From: Todiramphus chloris collaris
Lineage: Eukaryota > Chordata > Aves > Coraciiformes > Alcedinidae
Length of the DNA stretch: 64,000 nucleotides
Direction: 5' to 3'
Assembly: GCA_025345505.1 (NCBI GenBank)
Contig: JANVCC010000130.1
Location: 3,136,453-3,200,452, forward strand
Part shown: positions 48,101-61,500 of the stretch, in pieces
How positions within the stretch are numbered: the stretch's first letter is position 1
Layout of the letters: every line of letters begins with the position of its first letter
Translations under genes and position numbers: made by a program
The notes under the pieces: model-generated
What the model was told of the DNA's origin: nothing
The model's input: the letters and a program-made list of their open reading frames with translations, nothing else
The model's database searches: none

Positions 48101-50440
48101 AGTGCACAGCTTAGAAGGAAATGTTACAAGTGCTCTTTAATACTTGCCATCTTCTTAATTTAGGAACACAGATGGAAAAGGAACTTTACCTGGCCTATAA
48201 CAAATGCTTCAGATGGAACTATCCTGCGTGGGATAAAGTATTCCCTGCGGTATTCCTTTAGGACCTAGGTCTTAAAACCAAAATAAAAGCCTAAATCCCA
48301 TGGCAATGACCTCAATACAAAGTGCTTGTGATTTATGAGGTTGACCTCAAACTGCACAAATTGTCACCTAAGACACAAGGTCTTGCCTTGCATTTATACC
48401 CTGTATTGATATTGTATGAGCAGGCTGGAGGCAGTGCTCTGGGATGTGTTCTTCAGACCTCCAGCATAAAGTCACTTTTCCTTCTAGCAGACCTGCCTGA
48501 AGCCTGAGACACTAGGGTACTTTCCAAGAAAAACAGGATAAATGTTCTGGTTTGCATCTCGCCCCTTCATGAAACAAGTTCTAAAAGCTCGAGGAGAGAT
48601 GTTGCTTACAGGCAACTGAGTTAGCTAGCACAGGAGCCCTGTGACTATTCTGCATCTTAAAAATGCTTTGGAAAAAACATAAAGCAAATAAAAAAGACTA
48701 CAGAAGGCTAAATCCTCTTTTTGTATCCCAGCCCTCCCAAGAAAGATGGATGCTCTTTATTATAAAGTAACGCTGGCGGGCTCCATGCTGAGGAGTACAA
48801 GAAACTGTTTTGTGAGCATTTGCATTGCCGACATCTTTTGGGAAAATGGATTCTGTCTGGTGTTAAGCAGAATGCCTGGTCCTATGGGATGAGAAGTGGC
48901 AGTTAACTAATGGCAGATGAGTTATGGCAGCTGAAAAAGGGTGATCTAGACAAAGAGATGGGGTGAGGAATAGTTTGATGTTGGAGGAATTCTCAAGCTT
49001 CCTTTTCTCACCTTCCTTAGCACAACAAAAACTGCTTGATCGACAGGGCCAGCGCTCCAACTCTTACTAGTTCCTTCTGCTGCAGCATCTTTACAGACCC
49101 TGCAATCTAATTTCTGGTTTGGTGTGCCGCACTTCACTTACAGCCTTCCTACCCTGCTGCATGCTGGTCTCTGTAAAACCTAGCTTGCAAAGACTCTGGG
49201 AGCTTCATATCCCCTCCAGCTTCAACCTAAATATCATGGAGGCTCTGAGAGCTCCCCTCCCATTGGGATTTCATCATATCTGGTGTTCTGCCAAGTCACT
49301 TTTCTTTCCTTCTGCTGGTGTTCTCTCTCCCTCAGCTAGGCTATGGAATCATTCTGGTATGGGATCCATGTGGTTTAAAATTGCTTTTTTGTCCACCATG
49401 TCAGCAATTCACAAGTCACTGCATTTTTGTTTTGGCCTGGTGAACCTCAGATATGCTTGGGGTTTAAAGGAAACATTTTATTCATTTGAATCACTGACTA
49501 AAAGCATCCCTATAAAACCTAACAACATTCAAAACTAGATGAGCCAAAGCAAAACTGCCCAAGAGAAAGGGTATGAAATTACTGCTGAGTGTTCACATTA
49601 AAATCATGAACACCAGGAAATGCAATGCTTGGGCTGAAACAATGTTTTTGAGAAGCAGCCAGACCTGGGGAGAGCATGAGAATATGCCAGCTCATGAGTG
49701 ACTTCTACAAAGATGTAAAAGACAGAGAGATGACAGCTGCTCATATCTAAACACAAACTAGCTGCAGCATAGCTGAAAATAGAAACATGGAGAAAAGTGC
49801 TCCTAACCTTCCCTCTCAGCTCCACCTTTCCCTCCAGTCCTTCTCTCTCAGGTGAAGAACTTCCCACACTTATACCCACATGCTGTGCATGGTGATGAAC
49901 ATGCTACATGACGTGTCACACTCCGCTTCTCAAACAGCCAGCGTGCATGTTTGTGCCCATCATATCTAAATGTTAAGCTTCCCTACCTCACCTAGGGCCG
50001 CAGCACTTGTGAACTTTGCTGAGACGTGGCTTCTTTGACCAGACTTAAACAACTCAAGGCATTCCCCTGCATTGGCAGAAAGGAGGATCCAGAGGCTACA
50101 CTGACAGAGACAGAGGTGCCATTTCTAGGAAGGCTGTAACCTCATGCTGCCCACAATTTTGGGTGCTTTCTGGAAAGTCTCATTTTTCTACAAATACTTC
50201 ATTACAAGTATTTTTTTTATAACTACTAGGAGACAGTATATATTTCAGTCACTCTGTTGCTTTGCACTTACACTGAGGCATCTGTAGGTGTTGCTGGATC
50301 ATACTGCCTTTTTAGGATGTCTAGATCTATTGTACAGATACATTCTTTTAAAGCTTATAGCTCACATGGGTAAATGATTCACCTGATAAATGAAGTGATG
50401 CACTTCTGCATTTTTGCAAAAGGTTGCCCTTTGTCTAGAG
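45127..50440. other. Unassigned non-coding stretch
   Basis: 5.3 kb without a supported gene or named repeat. A short (AC)n patch lies at 46627-46642. Confidence 0.5.
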
Positions 50441-50492
50441 CTTGTTATTCATTAATAGTAGATGAACTTGTTATTTATTAATAGTAAATGAG
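50441..50492. repeat. 26-bp tandem duplication
   Basis: CTTGTTATTCATTAATAGTA plus GATGAA (50441-50466) is followed by a second copy (50467-50492) with three substitutions. Confidence 0.94.
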
Positions 50493-50763
50493 CAGCGTCA
50501 AGATATTTGTGTCTAAATGGTTCATCACAAAGGACTGTGAGCAACACTGGCTGACCACGTTCAGTAGTACTGAGCAAGAAACATGCTGAGGGCAGTGTGA
50601 TGTTTGAGCCTTCCTGTCAAATTGTCTGGAGCAACATCCAACTCCATTTTACCTGTTTAAGGCTGGGTCTTGGGTTTTGTGATATTTGCAACTTGGTGGC
50701 CATAATAGCTGATTAAGAGTATTTACCAAATATGTTGAGCTTTCTGGGACAAAGACTCTCAGA

Positions 50764-50790
50764 CTCTGTAGAGTATCAGACTCTACAGAG
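50764..50790. repeat. Perfect 11-bp hairpin, 5-base loop
   Basis: CTCTGTAGAGT (50764-50774), loop ATCAG, ACTCTACAGAG (50780-50790). The two arms are exact inverted complements. No T-run or gene end lies beside it, so no terminator role is implied. Confidence 0.93.
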
Positions 50791-50792
50791 CT

Positions 50793-53700
50793 TAGTACAA
50801 AGATAGGGAATTTGAGGCTCTTCACCTACCCTTTGCAGTGAGGGGAAAAACTGTATAAAGCTGAGTAGTCTTCTGACTCCCCTGCACCTGCTCAGTGGGT
50901 GGGAAACAGGCTTCTCAAATGGCTGAAAGAGAGGATAATGCATTTCATCCTCTGGCTTTCAAGGCAGGTAATCTTTAGAGAATGATAGAGACTTCTTACC
51001 CTCTGTTTAAAAAAAAAAATCTTTCTATATAAGCAAGAAACAAGAGGTGAAGTGAAGAAAGAGGGATTCACATCCTTATGGAGGAGTTCAGGTCCCTGTC
51101 CAGCTTGGTTCACCAGAGTTTTGTATCTGTGTTACCTCCAAGATGAATGTCCAACTAATGGGATTATTGTGCTGCTCTCTGTTTGGATAGTCTCACTCAC
51201 CTGATGAATATAGCCTTAATCCTGGATTTAAGTCTTTCCAGAAAGAAATGACAAAAGCAACACATTTCCTCAAAGTTTAAGTTCCACAAATCAGTATTTG
51301 CAAGAATAAAATAACAAAATGTTTTGATGGGTGGCTGTTAGAGCCAAAAGGTAATCCTCCATGCTAACATTCAGAAAACATTTGGTATTTCTGTGAATAA
51401 GGCAGTAAAAGTATTAAGTACTTGAATAGGAGTATCCTATGAATAACAAAAGAGAGATTTTGCATATTTGTTTAGAGCTATCTTTGCAATTCCTCTTGGT
51501 ATAACTCAACCAGCTGAAATCACCTCTCTATAAAATGCCTTGTCTGTCAACCACATCAGAGAAGCAGTTAGACAATTTTGCATGGCTGTGCTATTAAACT
51601 GAGATTCATGTGGATGTTAGAAAGTTAAAAAAAAAAAAAGCAAGCACAAAGAAATGAAAGCAGGAGGTAGGGTTGGCAAAAACATCTGCTCACATGGAAC
51701 CAAGAGGACTGCAAGGTGATGCTGTGTGCTGCAGAGGGACTCTGGTGGTGTGACATGCAGTGGGTTAAAACTAATAAATAAGAAAGGGCACATGGCAAAA
51801 GGCACTACACACAGAAATGAAATTCTCTTCTTCTTTTCTGCATGTCTGCAGGACACAAGTCGGGGATGTACGTGGGGTACACATGCTGAACTCTAAGATT
51901 ATGCACAGCAGTCCAGTAGCATATTTGCTCTGCTGCCTGCTGGTCTGGATCACAACCTGATGATATGAGTTTCCAGCCCTAACATCCTCCATGTATTTGC
52001 CATGGTTTATATGCCTGATATTTCTTTCCAATAATAACTTCCCTTTAGGCACGGTTATTAAGACCTCCGTCACTGTGAAATAGCTTGTGTTCACTGAGGC
52101 AGTCTTTTAATGGGATGTGATGCTGTATAGCAGAGTTTCATCTACTACATTCAAGAAGCTAAATGATAGATTGTTTATTCCCCTAATCCATCTAATTATG
52201 GCAGCTTACAGAAAATTGGAGAAAAAGAATTTGTGCCGTAGGTGATGCTGAGAGAGATCTGAGAGCATGTTGATTTAAAAGGCCATAAAGGCATTGTCTA
52301 AAATATATACAGAGTAGCTTGTTGATCTCACTGTAAGAGACAGCACTGATAATTCAATCCCCCCTGGGAGATGGCCTGCTACCAGATACTGTAAAAATTT
52401 CTAGCCTCTTTTGTCTTCCTTTGAAGGTTGGGAAGCTCAGGAGGGAAGCTGTAGAGCTGTCCTTATAAAAGCTACAGTCAAGTATGGAAGGGAGAAGGTG
52501 TGGAAGTAGAATTACTGCAATAAAAGCAGAGTCACAGGGCTGGGGCATGCCTGGGGAGCAGCACAGAGGATGTCTGCTGCTGTATGAACCTTCTCCCATG
52601 CCCCCTGCCCTGGCAGCAGCACTGCAGTAGTACAGCACACGTCTGGAAGCATCATCTTTGATGCACCCCTGATGCTTCCTGGTCACTTGGCACTTCACAG
52701 AGGGAGGACGACTGGTGCTTCTTTCTTCTCTGATAGCTGCTGTGAGCAAAGAGAATGAGTTGTTCTGGGAGCTATGGTGCAAATAAAGCATCATATCTGT
52801 AAGGATACCTTACCCTGGCTGCTGACTTGGGTGTTTAAGGAGGTATGAAGTCTGCCTGAAATTTTTTGCCAGGTGTCCCATGAAGATTCATCTCCAAGTG
52901 GATTGCCTGGGGTTTCAGATCACAGGATACAAAAGGGTCTTTGCCTCAGACTCTAAAGGAGATGCCCATGTGTACACAGGAACCTATTTCAGTGAAACAG
53001 GTTGTCATGCCATCCGACTGGGTTAAGAATGAGATAACAAAATATTTTTTTGGGTGGCTGTATTCAGATTTTATTGGACAGTGGAAGAGGAGAGGATGCT
53101 CACACAGAGAATGGTGATGTAAGCTTTTAGTAGGGAACCAGACCAAGATGCAGTCTCATTTGAGTTCACTACGTACACTGTTGAAATTTAGGACATGCAT
53201 TAATTTTTCTAGAATGCTATCTCTTCTGCAGCATTATTACTTTCTATACTATTACCATTAGCAAATCTGCTAATTTATGTGTTTATTTTCTTACTGTTGT
53301 TGCTTTTTGCATCTGTCAACGTTTTAAAAAGGTTTCGCCTCCCCACCCCTGCCCAGTGCCCCTACTTGCCATTATTAAGCGAGGTCAGGTGCTTTTAGAG
53401 CTAATTGCATCTAATTATCTACAAAATAGTTAATATATCTAATAGACGCTGTCTGTGTTGGTTTTCATTGGGGTGCAGGAGAGCAACAAGGTAAAGAGGT
53501 TGACAATTAAAGCTTCGTTATTATGTTCTCCCCTTTACATTCTCTGTTTAATAAATCCTTCACTGAAGAAATGGGTAGGCCAGAGCTCATTTGAGATGAA
53601 CACTGTGAAGAGCTCAAGATCAGTTTTTCATTTCTTTTGCACTCTTGATGATGTGAGGAGGGGGGGGAAGAAGTTCAATTTGAAAATTAGGAAAAGTAAT

Positions 53701-56700
53701 AATACAGAAAAGATTCTTTCTTCTTGCAACCTGCTTGCCAGATGGCCTGCCAGACACAAATAACAGACTGAGAGAGAGAATTATTCTATCTTCTTATAAA
53801 TCAGAACTCAAAAATCTGTAATCTGTGGAGTATGTGTGTAAGAGATGCCATTTTAGTTACCAGAGATTGAAACAAAGGCTTTAAGAAATAAAAGCAGGAA
53901 GGGTCCCTGCATGTGTTGCCCTGACCTGTGGCTCTCATATTCTAAAAAGAAAGCTCCTACTAAGTCTGTAGCAAGTGGAAAGTAGAAATATTGTCTCACC
54001 TGTTCTGAGGTTGCAAGAGCCCAAGATGCGATTGCACAGCTTGCAAGGTAGTTGCAGTGGTTTTCCTGTGCTTGTGAAGAGGGATGGGAGTGCAAGAAAG
54101 TTTAGCTTTTAGGTACAGCTATTGACTGGGTTAGGCAAATGCTATACCAGTGAAGCTATAGTAGTTTACACCTGGATGCAAAACACCTTTAAATTCATGG
54201 CTGAGCTTAACTACATTTCCAGAGTGTGATGGCCCCTCCTCTTGCCTCCAGTTAGTTGAAGGTACTTGAATGCTCTGCAAAGCCCCAGTCCAGGGTGTGT
54301 TAATTCTGCGGGTAGTTACCCTTGTGTTGCCTGTTTTGGTGATGCTGTATCACCACATTTGACCTTTGACCCGGAGGCTTGGTCCCTTCAGACATAAACT
54401 ATAAAGTTAGCTACTGCATGTGAAGCAGGGACAGAGAGGAAATAAAGAGACTTACTGAAGTTCAGCTTTACAAAGGGATTTAGACAACTGATGATATTGG
54501 TAGGCTATGTTCCCTTGGAACCCCAGCTTCCAATAAATCTCTGTGCCTAGTCTTTGGAAAAGGCAGGCCCTACTGAAGAGACATTTAAGGGGCTTAAACA
54601 AAAGTGCTGAGCAGCAGATAGTCCAGAAGCAGCCTAGAGAAGACATCAGCCAAGAGTGTTGCATGAAATTCAGTCTGTCTGCAAGTGCTTTAGTGACTTG
54701 TGGTCTAACTCTCACATGGGGAGTAGGAAAATGGAGACACTGATCAAAAAAAAGAGACATTTTTTTTTCCCCTGCCATCTACAGAAGAAAAACAATATGA
54801 GAGGAAGCAAAGCTGATAGCTCACTGAGCAGTTAACGGGAAGGCAAGAGGAGAGCAAATGTGCTGATGGAAGAGCCCACTGTCCCCTACAAATCCCAGCT
54901 GTTCACTGTCTTCTTTCCCTCTAGTTCCTGAGCAGTAAAAGTAAACACAGTAAAATTCAGCAGCTGGGATTTTTTATTCTATTTTTTTTTCAAGGCAACA
55001 GCACCGAGCAGAATTCCTCCCTTCATATTTTATAATTTATCTGAAGGCTACAGACATCTGTTCAGATGGCCAAGGGGAAAAAAAGCATGAGAGATTTGGG
55101 CTAAATTCAGCACCACTTAGGAAAGATGCACCTGGCCTGCCATTTGTTATGTTCTCTCCTTTCTGCTTTATGATTTATATTTTATAAATCCTTTCCATTG
55201 TGGCTTCCCCTGCTTCCCTCCTTCTGTTCCAGTTTGATCAGATTGTAAAAGTTCAAAGTGTACTCCTGTTACTTTAATTAAAGTCATTTCCCTCTGCCCT
55301 CTCTGTTAGAACAGATGTATTGGAAATCCCCAGGCACCTCCTTCCTGGGCAAAATCGGACACTAAAACATAAAACCGCATTAAGACAAATTCCCTGTGCT
55401 AATTGCTTTTCTCTATGCAGCAGGGGTATGCAGGAGAGAAGGCATTTCTCTGTGCTAGCAGGTCTATTTTACCCTCTGTAGTAAGTTTATGATGGGTATC
55501 TGAATTCCTTCTCACACCATCTTGCCACAAGGCTCAAGATAACAAGCTACGAGGCATATTTGGCATGATTGGATACCTTTATTGCCTCTCCCACCCGCAT
55601 CTTGGGGATCCCGTGTCACTGGTTAGTTTCTGAATTTGCCATTCCATTTTCAGTGGGGAATCGTGACTGACATATTGAGATTATTTAGACACCCTCATCC
55701 CTCAGCTAGGTTTAGGGCCAAGAGAAAGAGAATGTAGGCTGAGGTAAAACCAGTCTTGCAGTATTAAGCCATGAGATGAGGCAGGAAAATACATTCCTGT
55801 GATTAAGCTCAACAGAAAAGTGCCAACTCTTGCATTTTAGCCAGCTTGTGAAGTAGCTAATTAGCCTATATGAGCTTGTGCTGGAGAGCATTTAGAGCTA
55901 TATCTTTCCTGATATTGGACTTAGATGCCCCCTTAGCTTCCCCCTCCTCCTCAACCTTCCTTAATGGAGATTTATTCTCCATATGTTGTTTAAAATCGCA
56001 CATTCAGTCTTGATGCTGATTTCCCTCTCTTGCAGGTTCTCTAACACTGCAGATACTACGCTGTGTGCACCTCTCCCATCCGCTCTAAAAGTGTAGCCCT
56101 TACAGGTGAAAAAATCCACATCTCCACAGAGGGCCGTTTCATCCTGGCTAGAACACGTCAAAAGACCTAAGCACAAACACCAACTGACCCAGGCAGTGAA
56201 ACAGCTGTATGGCCAGCAAAGATTATTTTAGCCAGTCAAAGCATCATTGGCAGGCTGTGGAGGACAACTAAGAGCTGTGTGGTGTGGAATATAAAGCTTG
56301 GCTGGCTTTGAGGGAGTAAAGCCTAGTTATGCGCAGAGGTTAAAAGGGAAATAGAAGATTGTGGATTTTGTCCTTACATGAAGAAATATTGTGTATACTG
56401 TGTCTATACTGGCCTGTCCTGGAGTCCTGTCTGTGCTCCCCAGGTAATATTCCCAACCTGTGCACACTCAGTAACTCTTCGTGTGTGCCAGACTGTATAT
56501 TAGCAAAACCTCAAAACTGCCCAGCCCCAGCAGTGTTCTCCAGCAAACGCTGTGCTTTATGTGTGTGTAGAGCTGCTGTGTGCGAGTCGAGCTGCTCTTG
56601 GTTCACAGACAAGTACCACTCCAGAAAGCTACAGCCTTTTTAGCATTATTTGATCCCAGAGTCGAACTGCTCCTTAGCTCTCCACCTCACCAGAAATGCA

Positions 56701-58525
56701 GAACAGTGTCACTCCTTCTCCTCCCCAGAAGCCTATGCAGATTTACAGTAAGAAGAAGGACAACAGCATTAACAAAGACCTTTCTCCCTTCTTTGCACAT
56801 TCTATTCTAGAGACAGTTTTCCTCTCTAATTTTACATGGCACGCTGGGACTTACCATCTGTTTCAGAGAGCCCTCAGATGAGAAAAAAACAGGCCATGTC
56901 TTATAGAAGAAGATGCAATCTTTGAGCACTGCACAGACTTCTGACAGAGCAAGGTTTTGGAAAACATTTTAATTTAACATTATAAACAGTTCTGTCCCTC
57001 CCTAGGTGCTTCCCACAGAAGAGGCAAATTTTTCACTGTCAATTCCCAATCCCAGGTCCTGCTCCCTAAAGAACAACCTAAGTTTGTCATTTTTGGGAAA
57101 ACTCACATTTCTCACTCCTTCCTGGCTTTTACCATGTAAATTTTCATTACACACCAGTTTCCTACCCACTTCTGTGCTGCATTCAGTCATTGACACATAG
57201 ATCCCATCCTTCCCATGACACCTTTAGTCAATGAAGTGTTCCTCAAAGGGCCTAAAAATTTTAAGATTTTTCTAAATCCTATTGAAGTATTCCCATTTCC
57301 TTATTAAAGGGAGATCGAACTGCATTGATCTATGGTCCCTAAGCCAAAGTCATCATGACCAGTACCCAGCCTGTACATTTTAAAATCTAAGGAAATTCAA
57401 CTCTCATCTAATTTACTTTTTTTCATCTTTAAAACATCTGTGATTGTATGCGAGCATCCAGAACAGCACAAAAAGCAACCATTTTTAATTAAGACTTATA
57501 AATTAGTAATATTATTTAAACATTGACATCCAATAGCCTGAAGACGACTGCTATAGTAATGCATAAATATAGTGAAAAATCCAGGTACAAGAAAATGCAT
57601 TCAATGGGAAAAGGTAGTGAGAAGGCAAGGATAATGACCACCCAATGGATAATTATACAGGATTCCAACAACAAGCACAAAGTGTGCTTTTTAAAAGAAT
57701 GCAGAGATGAAAAGTAAGAAGGAATGCACTTAGGTATGAATTTTTCATTAGAAATCCCCTAGGCTAAAACTGGTAAACATTTCATTCCTGCCAAAAATTT
57801 CGTAACTATGGCATGCTACACCAGTGACTCCAGGTCGATAACACCAGACCACAAAATCTCATTGTTGGACATGGGTGGGTCTCTGTGTGCTGTTTTTAAA
57901 TCTGGAAAATACCTGCAAGCAAATTTTAATTTTCTGTTCAAGCCTATTGTCATTCTAGAATACGGGGAACACATTCAACAGTGTGTGTTTAACAGGGAAG
58001 GGAATGCAGATGGGGGCATGTTCCGCAGCAAGCACCATTGACAGATTTACAGGATAACTGATGAGGTTTTGGAAAGCAAGTTGCACGGGATACAAAGGAC
58101 ACCTTGTGCCTGTGAGGGTGGTGAGCACTGATGCGTATGCTGACAAGGTTTACACAGCTTGTTTGTGTGTACATTTGCCTTTGCACACTATACTGGAGGT
58201 GAGAAGAGCCTGACATGCAGCTTAAACACAACACAATGGAGAGTTAGTGATCATATATTTGCTGGAGGATGCTACAAGCTTGTGGCATTTGTGGGGTTTT
58301 AGAAGCTGATTTAATTGCTACTTATTATGAATTTGCTTCTTGCCTTTTTTTCTTCAGTTTTGTTTCACGCTTGATCAGAGATGGATTCTTTTTTTTTAAA
58401 AGTAAGAAGCAAACATAATGAATGTGAGCTCTCTGAGTAATGAAGGTATCTGAGGGTTGTATTTAATAAAAAGGAAAGTCTTAATAGGAAGAGAAGCATG
58501 TGGATATGCAGGGTAGTCAGTTTGA
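50793..58525. other. Unassigned non-coding stretch
   Basis: 7.7 kb without a supported gene. A cluster of homeodomain-type TAAT cores at 53379-53520 and a low-repeat stretch at 55140-55420 are the parts most like conserved non-coding DNA. A weak SINE-tail-like phrase near 54130-54170 was not called. Confidence 0.5.
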
Positions 58526-58572
58526 CTTCCTTCCTTCCTTCCTTCCTTCCTTCCTTCCTTCCTTCCTTCCTT
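58526..58572. repeat. (CCTT)n microsatellite truncated by a gap
   Basis: About eleven uninterrupted CTTC/CCTT tetranucleotides run directly into the N block, so the true length is unknown. Confidence 0.97.
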
Positions 58573-58582
58573 NNNNNNNNNN
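58573..58582. other. Assembly gap (10 N)
   Basis: Ten consecutive N lie immediately after the (CCTT)n tract. The short round number suggests a placeholder of unknown size. Confidence 0.99.
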
Positions 58583-61500
58583 CATATGGAATTACTGAAA
58601 CTCTGCTTTCTATTTTAATGCAAATAACACAAGAATGAATGATGCTTCTGAAAATCCCAGGGCTGAGAGAATCTCTTAGCAGAACAGGAACTGGATAAAA
58701 AGAAGCCTCTTGGGTTATTTAATCTGTGCTGCATCCATCTCTGGCAACCATGCCATAATTCCTTTTTATAGACTGAATGATCAAGTACCAACTTCGTTAA
58801 AGGTTGAGGTTTTTTGCTTTCCTCCATCACACTGTTGACTGGGGACCATCCTCTAAATCCATTTGGTCCTGTATTGACATCCTTTAGATTAGGCAGACAG
58901 TAGTTTCCCTTCCTACAATGTTTACCCATATGATGGATTGCTAGGTAGTCACCACATTCTCTATCAGCCCTAAGTAAGAGCTAAATTAGCCAAGTTGATT
59001 CCTGTCTTATCCAGGGGAAGGCTTCAGTGTTCCCCTCATGTTTTATCAATCTGGTTTTGTGCCTATTCTAATTCAAATTAATTCAAATTGTCATCATGGC
59101 TAACCAGAACTGGACACTCTGCCAAGATACAGTCCATGGTATTAACCTTATCTCAAATATATCTTAAGCTAACATCTCTTTAGTCCTCTCGTACTGCGGA
59201 GTAGCCTGTATTTGTAAGTCATTCACAAGACTTCTCTCATTTTGAAATGCTGACTTCAGTGTGTGACTTGATATCTTACACTATTCATCTTGGTGATTTC
59301 AACTTTAACAGGTTGTCTTCTATCCATGCTCTGCTCATATTCTTTAATTTTATTAAATGCAATTCTTCCCCACCTTTCCTTTTATATGTATCTGTCCTAA
59401 ACAAAATATATCCCTCAGGACAAGCAGCAATGGGGAGCTGTTAGGGTGGAGATAAGAAAATCAAGAGAAAGACCTTCTGGGCCCCTTAAGAATCACAGAT
59501 CTATATCCTCCCCTGGAAGACAAATCAGAACTGATTTGTTAGCTTTTGCTAACTCTCATTTGTTTCAACACATGATTTATCACCGGGGTCTCATCTCACA
59601 TCTCTTAAACACAGGCCAGATGCTTTCCACGCTTGCTTATTTCTCCAGCCACTTCAGATTCAGCCAGCATCAATTCCAATATCTCAGGGAGGGCTCTGTT
59701 TGTGCAGTCTGACAATAAAATCTATATCTTTATTTGCAGCATTTACTGAATTCATAAAATGAGGTCGATGGCGTCCTAATGGTTATTTCATCTCTGGGTT
59801 AGTTTTAAGCAGGTCCTCAGAATACAGATGGATGCAAGCCCAAGAGAAGCCAAGACCCCCTATCACTGTGGTGGCACAGTGAAAAAGTGGCATGCAAATT
59901 AGCAAATGGGGCAAGGAAGTTGATCTCTAAGCAAATAGTGTATAAGCACCAATTCTTACTTTACAAAGAGGTGTGAAGAAGAAAGATGGGTTAGCAGCCT
60001 CTCTCTCTCAGTTTTGCCCTATCAAGTTATAAGTCTGGGAGTTAAGTGATGGAGCAGACTGGGTTGGTGCTCAGAGGTACAGTCATTTTGAATTTCCTCA
60101 AAGGAACCAGACACAACCATGACATTGGCTATGAATTTTTCCTCCCTCCCCATGGCTGGAACATGGTAACGTGTGCACCCTTTAGAAGGAGAGACAGAGA
60201 TGATGAGTTTCTAGGGATTGCAGTAGGGGAACTAGGAGCCTGTAGCTCACGTTGAGTGTTGTGTATTGTCTTCAAGACATGTCATGCAGGTGTGCTTATG
60301 ATGCTGTGCAGCCCAATTGGGTTACCAGACTTCCCCTGGGTCCCAAAGCATTCTGTGCTGGCTGCTGGATTACTCCCTCCCACAGCTGCTGCTTCAGTAG
60401 TTAGTAGCTGTGGGTGCTACAGCCTTTGTCAGATCTCCTGATCTCTTTTGCACTGAAAGACGCAGGTTTGAGATACAAGGAAATAAAGGAACCTAAGGGA
60501 AAAATAAAGCCTCCTAGGGTGTGAGGGTAGATAAAGGTTTTTTCAGTTGTATAAAGACTTCTCTTGACTATTCCTACAATGCTTCCTTTGTGCTATTGAT
60601 CTGATGCCACATTTTATGTGTGTTTTTCAAAACAAAAAAATCATCAAATATGGCATTGATTTTTTTGGAGGGAAAGTAGGAAGGAAAAGCAAAAGGCAAT
60701 ACATCAAAACAGACAGTCACACCTGAAGGAAAGACCTCTAGAAGGCAAGCGCCAGAAACACTTTCACTTTGCCCACAGTTTTGAATTGAATGAACAAACC
60801 CCTGTGATGATATCACTAATTTACCAGGCCTTTCCATCTAGGGAAATGGCAATGCATCAAGCTACAGGCTATGAAATCATGCAAAGTGCAAGGCAGCAAG
60901 TGGGCAATTTCTAGCAAGGTGTCATTAAGCATGGTCTCTAATGTTCCCCAAATGTTCAGCCACCTCATTGTCCTCTCTAGGCCACTGGCCTCATGTTTGA
61001 CCACTAGGATTGTTTTTTTTATCCTTCCCTGTGTCTAGACAGAATTTCCTTTTTTGCTTCATAAGTGCTGAACAGAGTGGAAAATTTCTCCTCCCTTGAC
61101 CTACAGGCTACACTCTAGCTAATGCAGACCACTGTCATGTTGGCCTTTTCCACAAGGAAACACAACTGATTTGTGCTCAACTTCTCTATTGAGATGCCCA
61201 CAACTCCCTCCTTACGTCAGAACTGAATTTCTCAGGGAGAGCAGGAAGTTGTACCATTTGGAGTATTCATAACTGTGAAGAGAACAAGGAAAGGTTAATT
61301 AGGTGAGAAGGACCTCTTTCAAGTATGCCCTGTGGATTTGACCTAGGCCCTCTACAAGAGAGGAATTCCTGTGTTCCTCCACGTGCCATGAGGAAATCTT
61401 GCAAGAAACTTTGTTATGTTGCTTTCCTACAGATCCCCAGGATTTATAGCTTTAAATGCTTTTATGCAGGGGGAAAGAAAAGGAAGCATCATTAGCATAT

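Noticed and set aside
54100-54175. SINE-tail-like phrase 'ggcaaatgctataccagtga'
   Set aside because: The match is about 35 bases and imperfect; too short to separate from chance.
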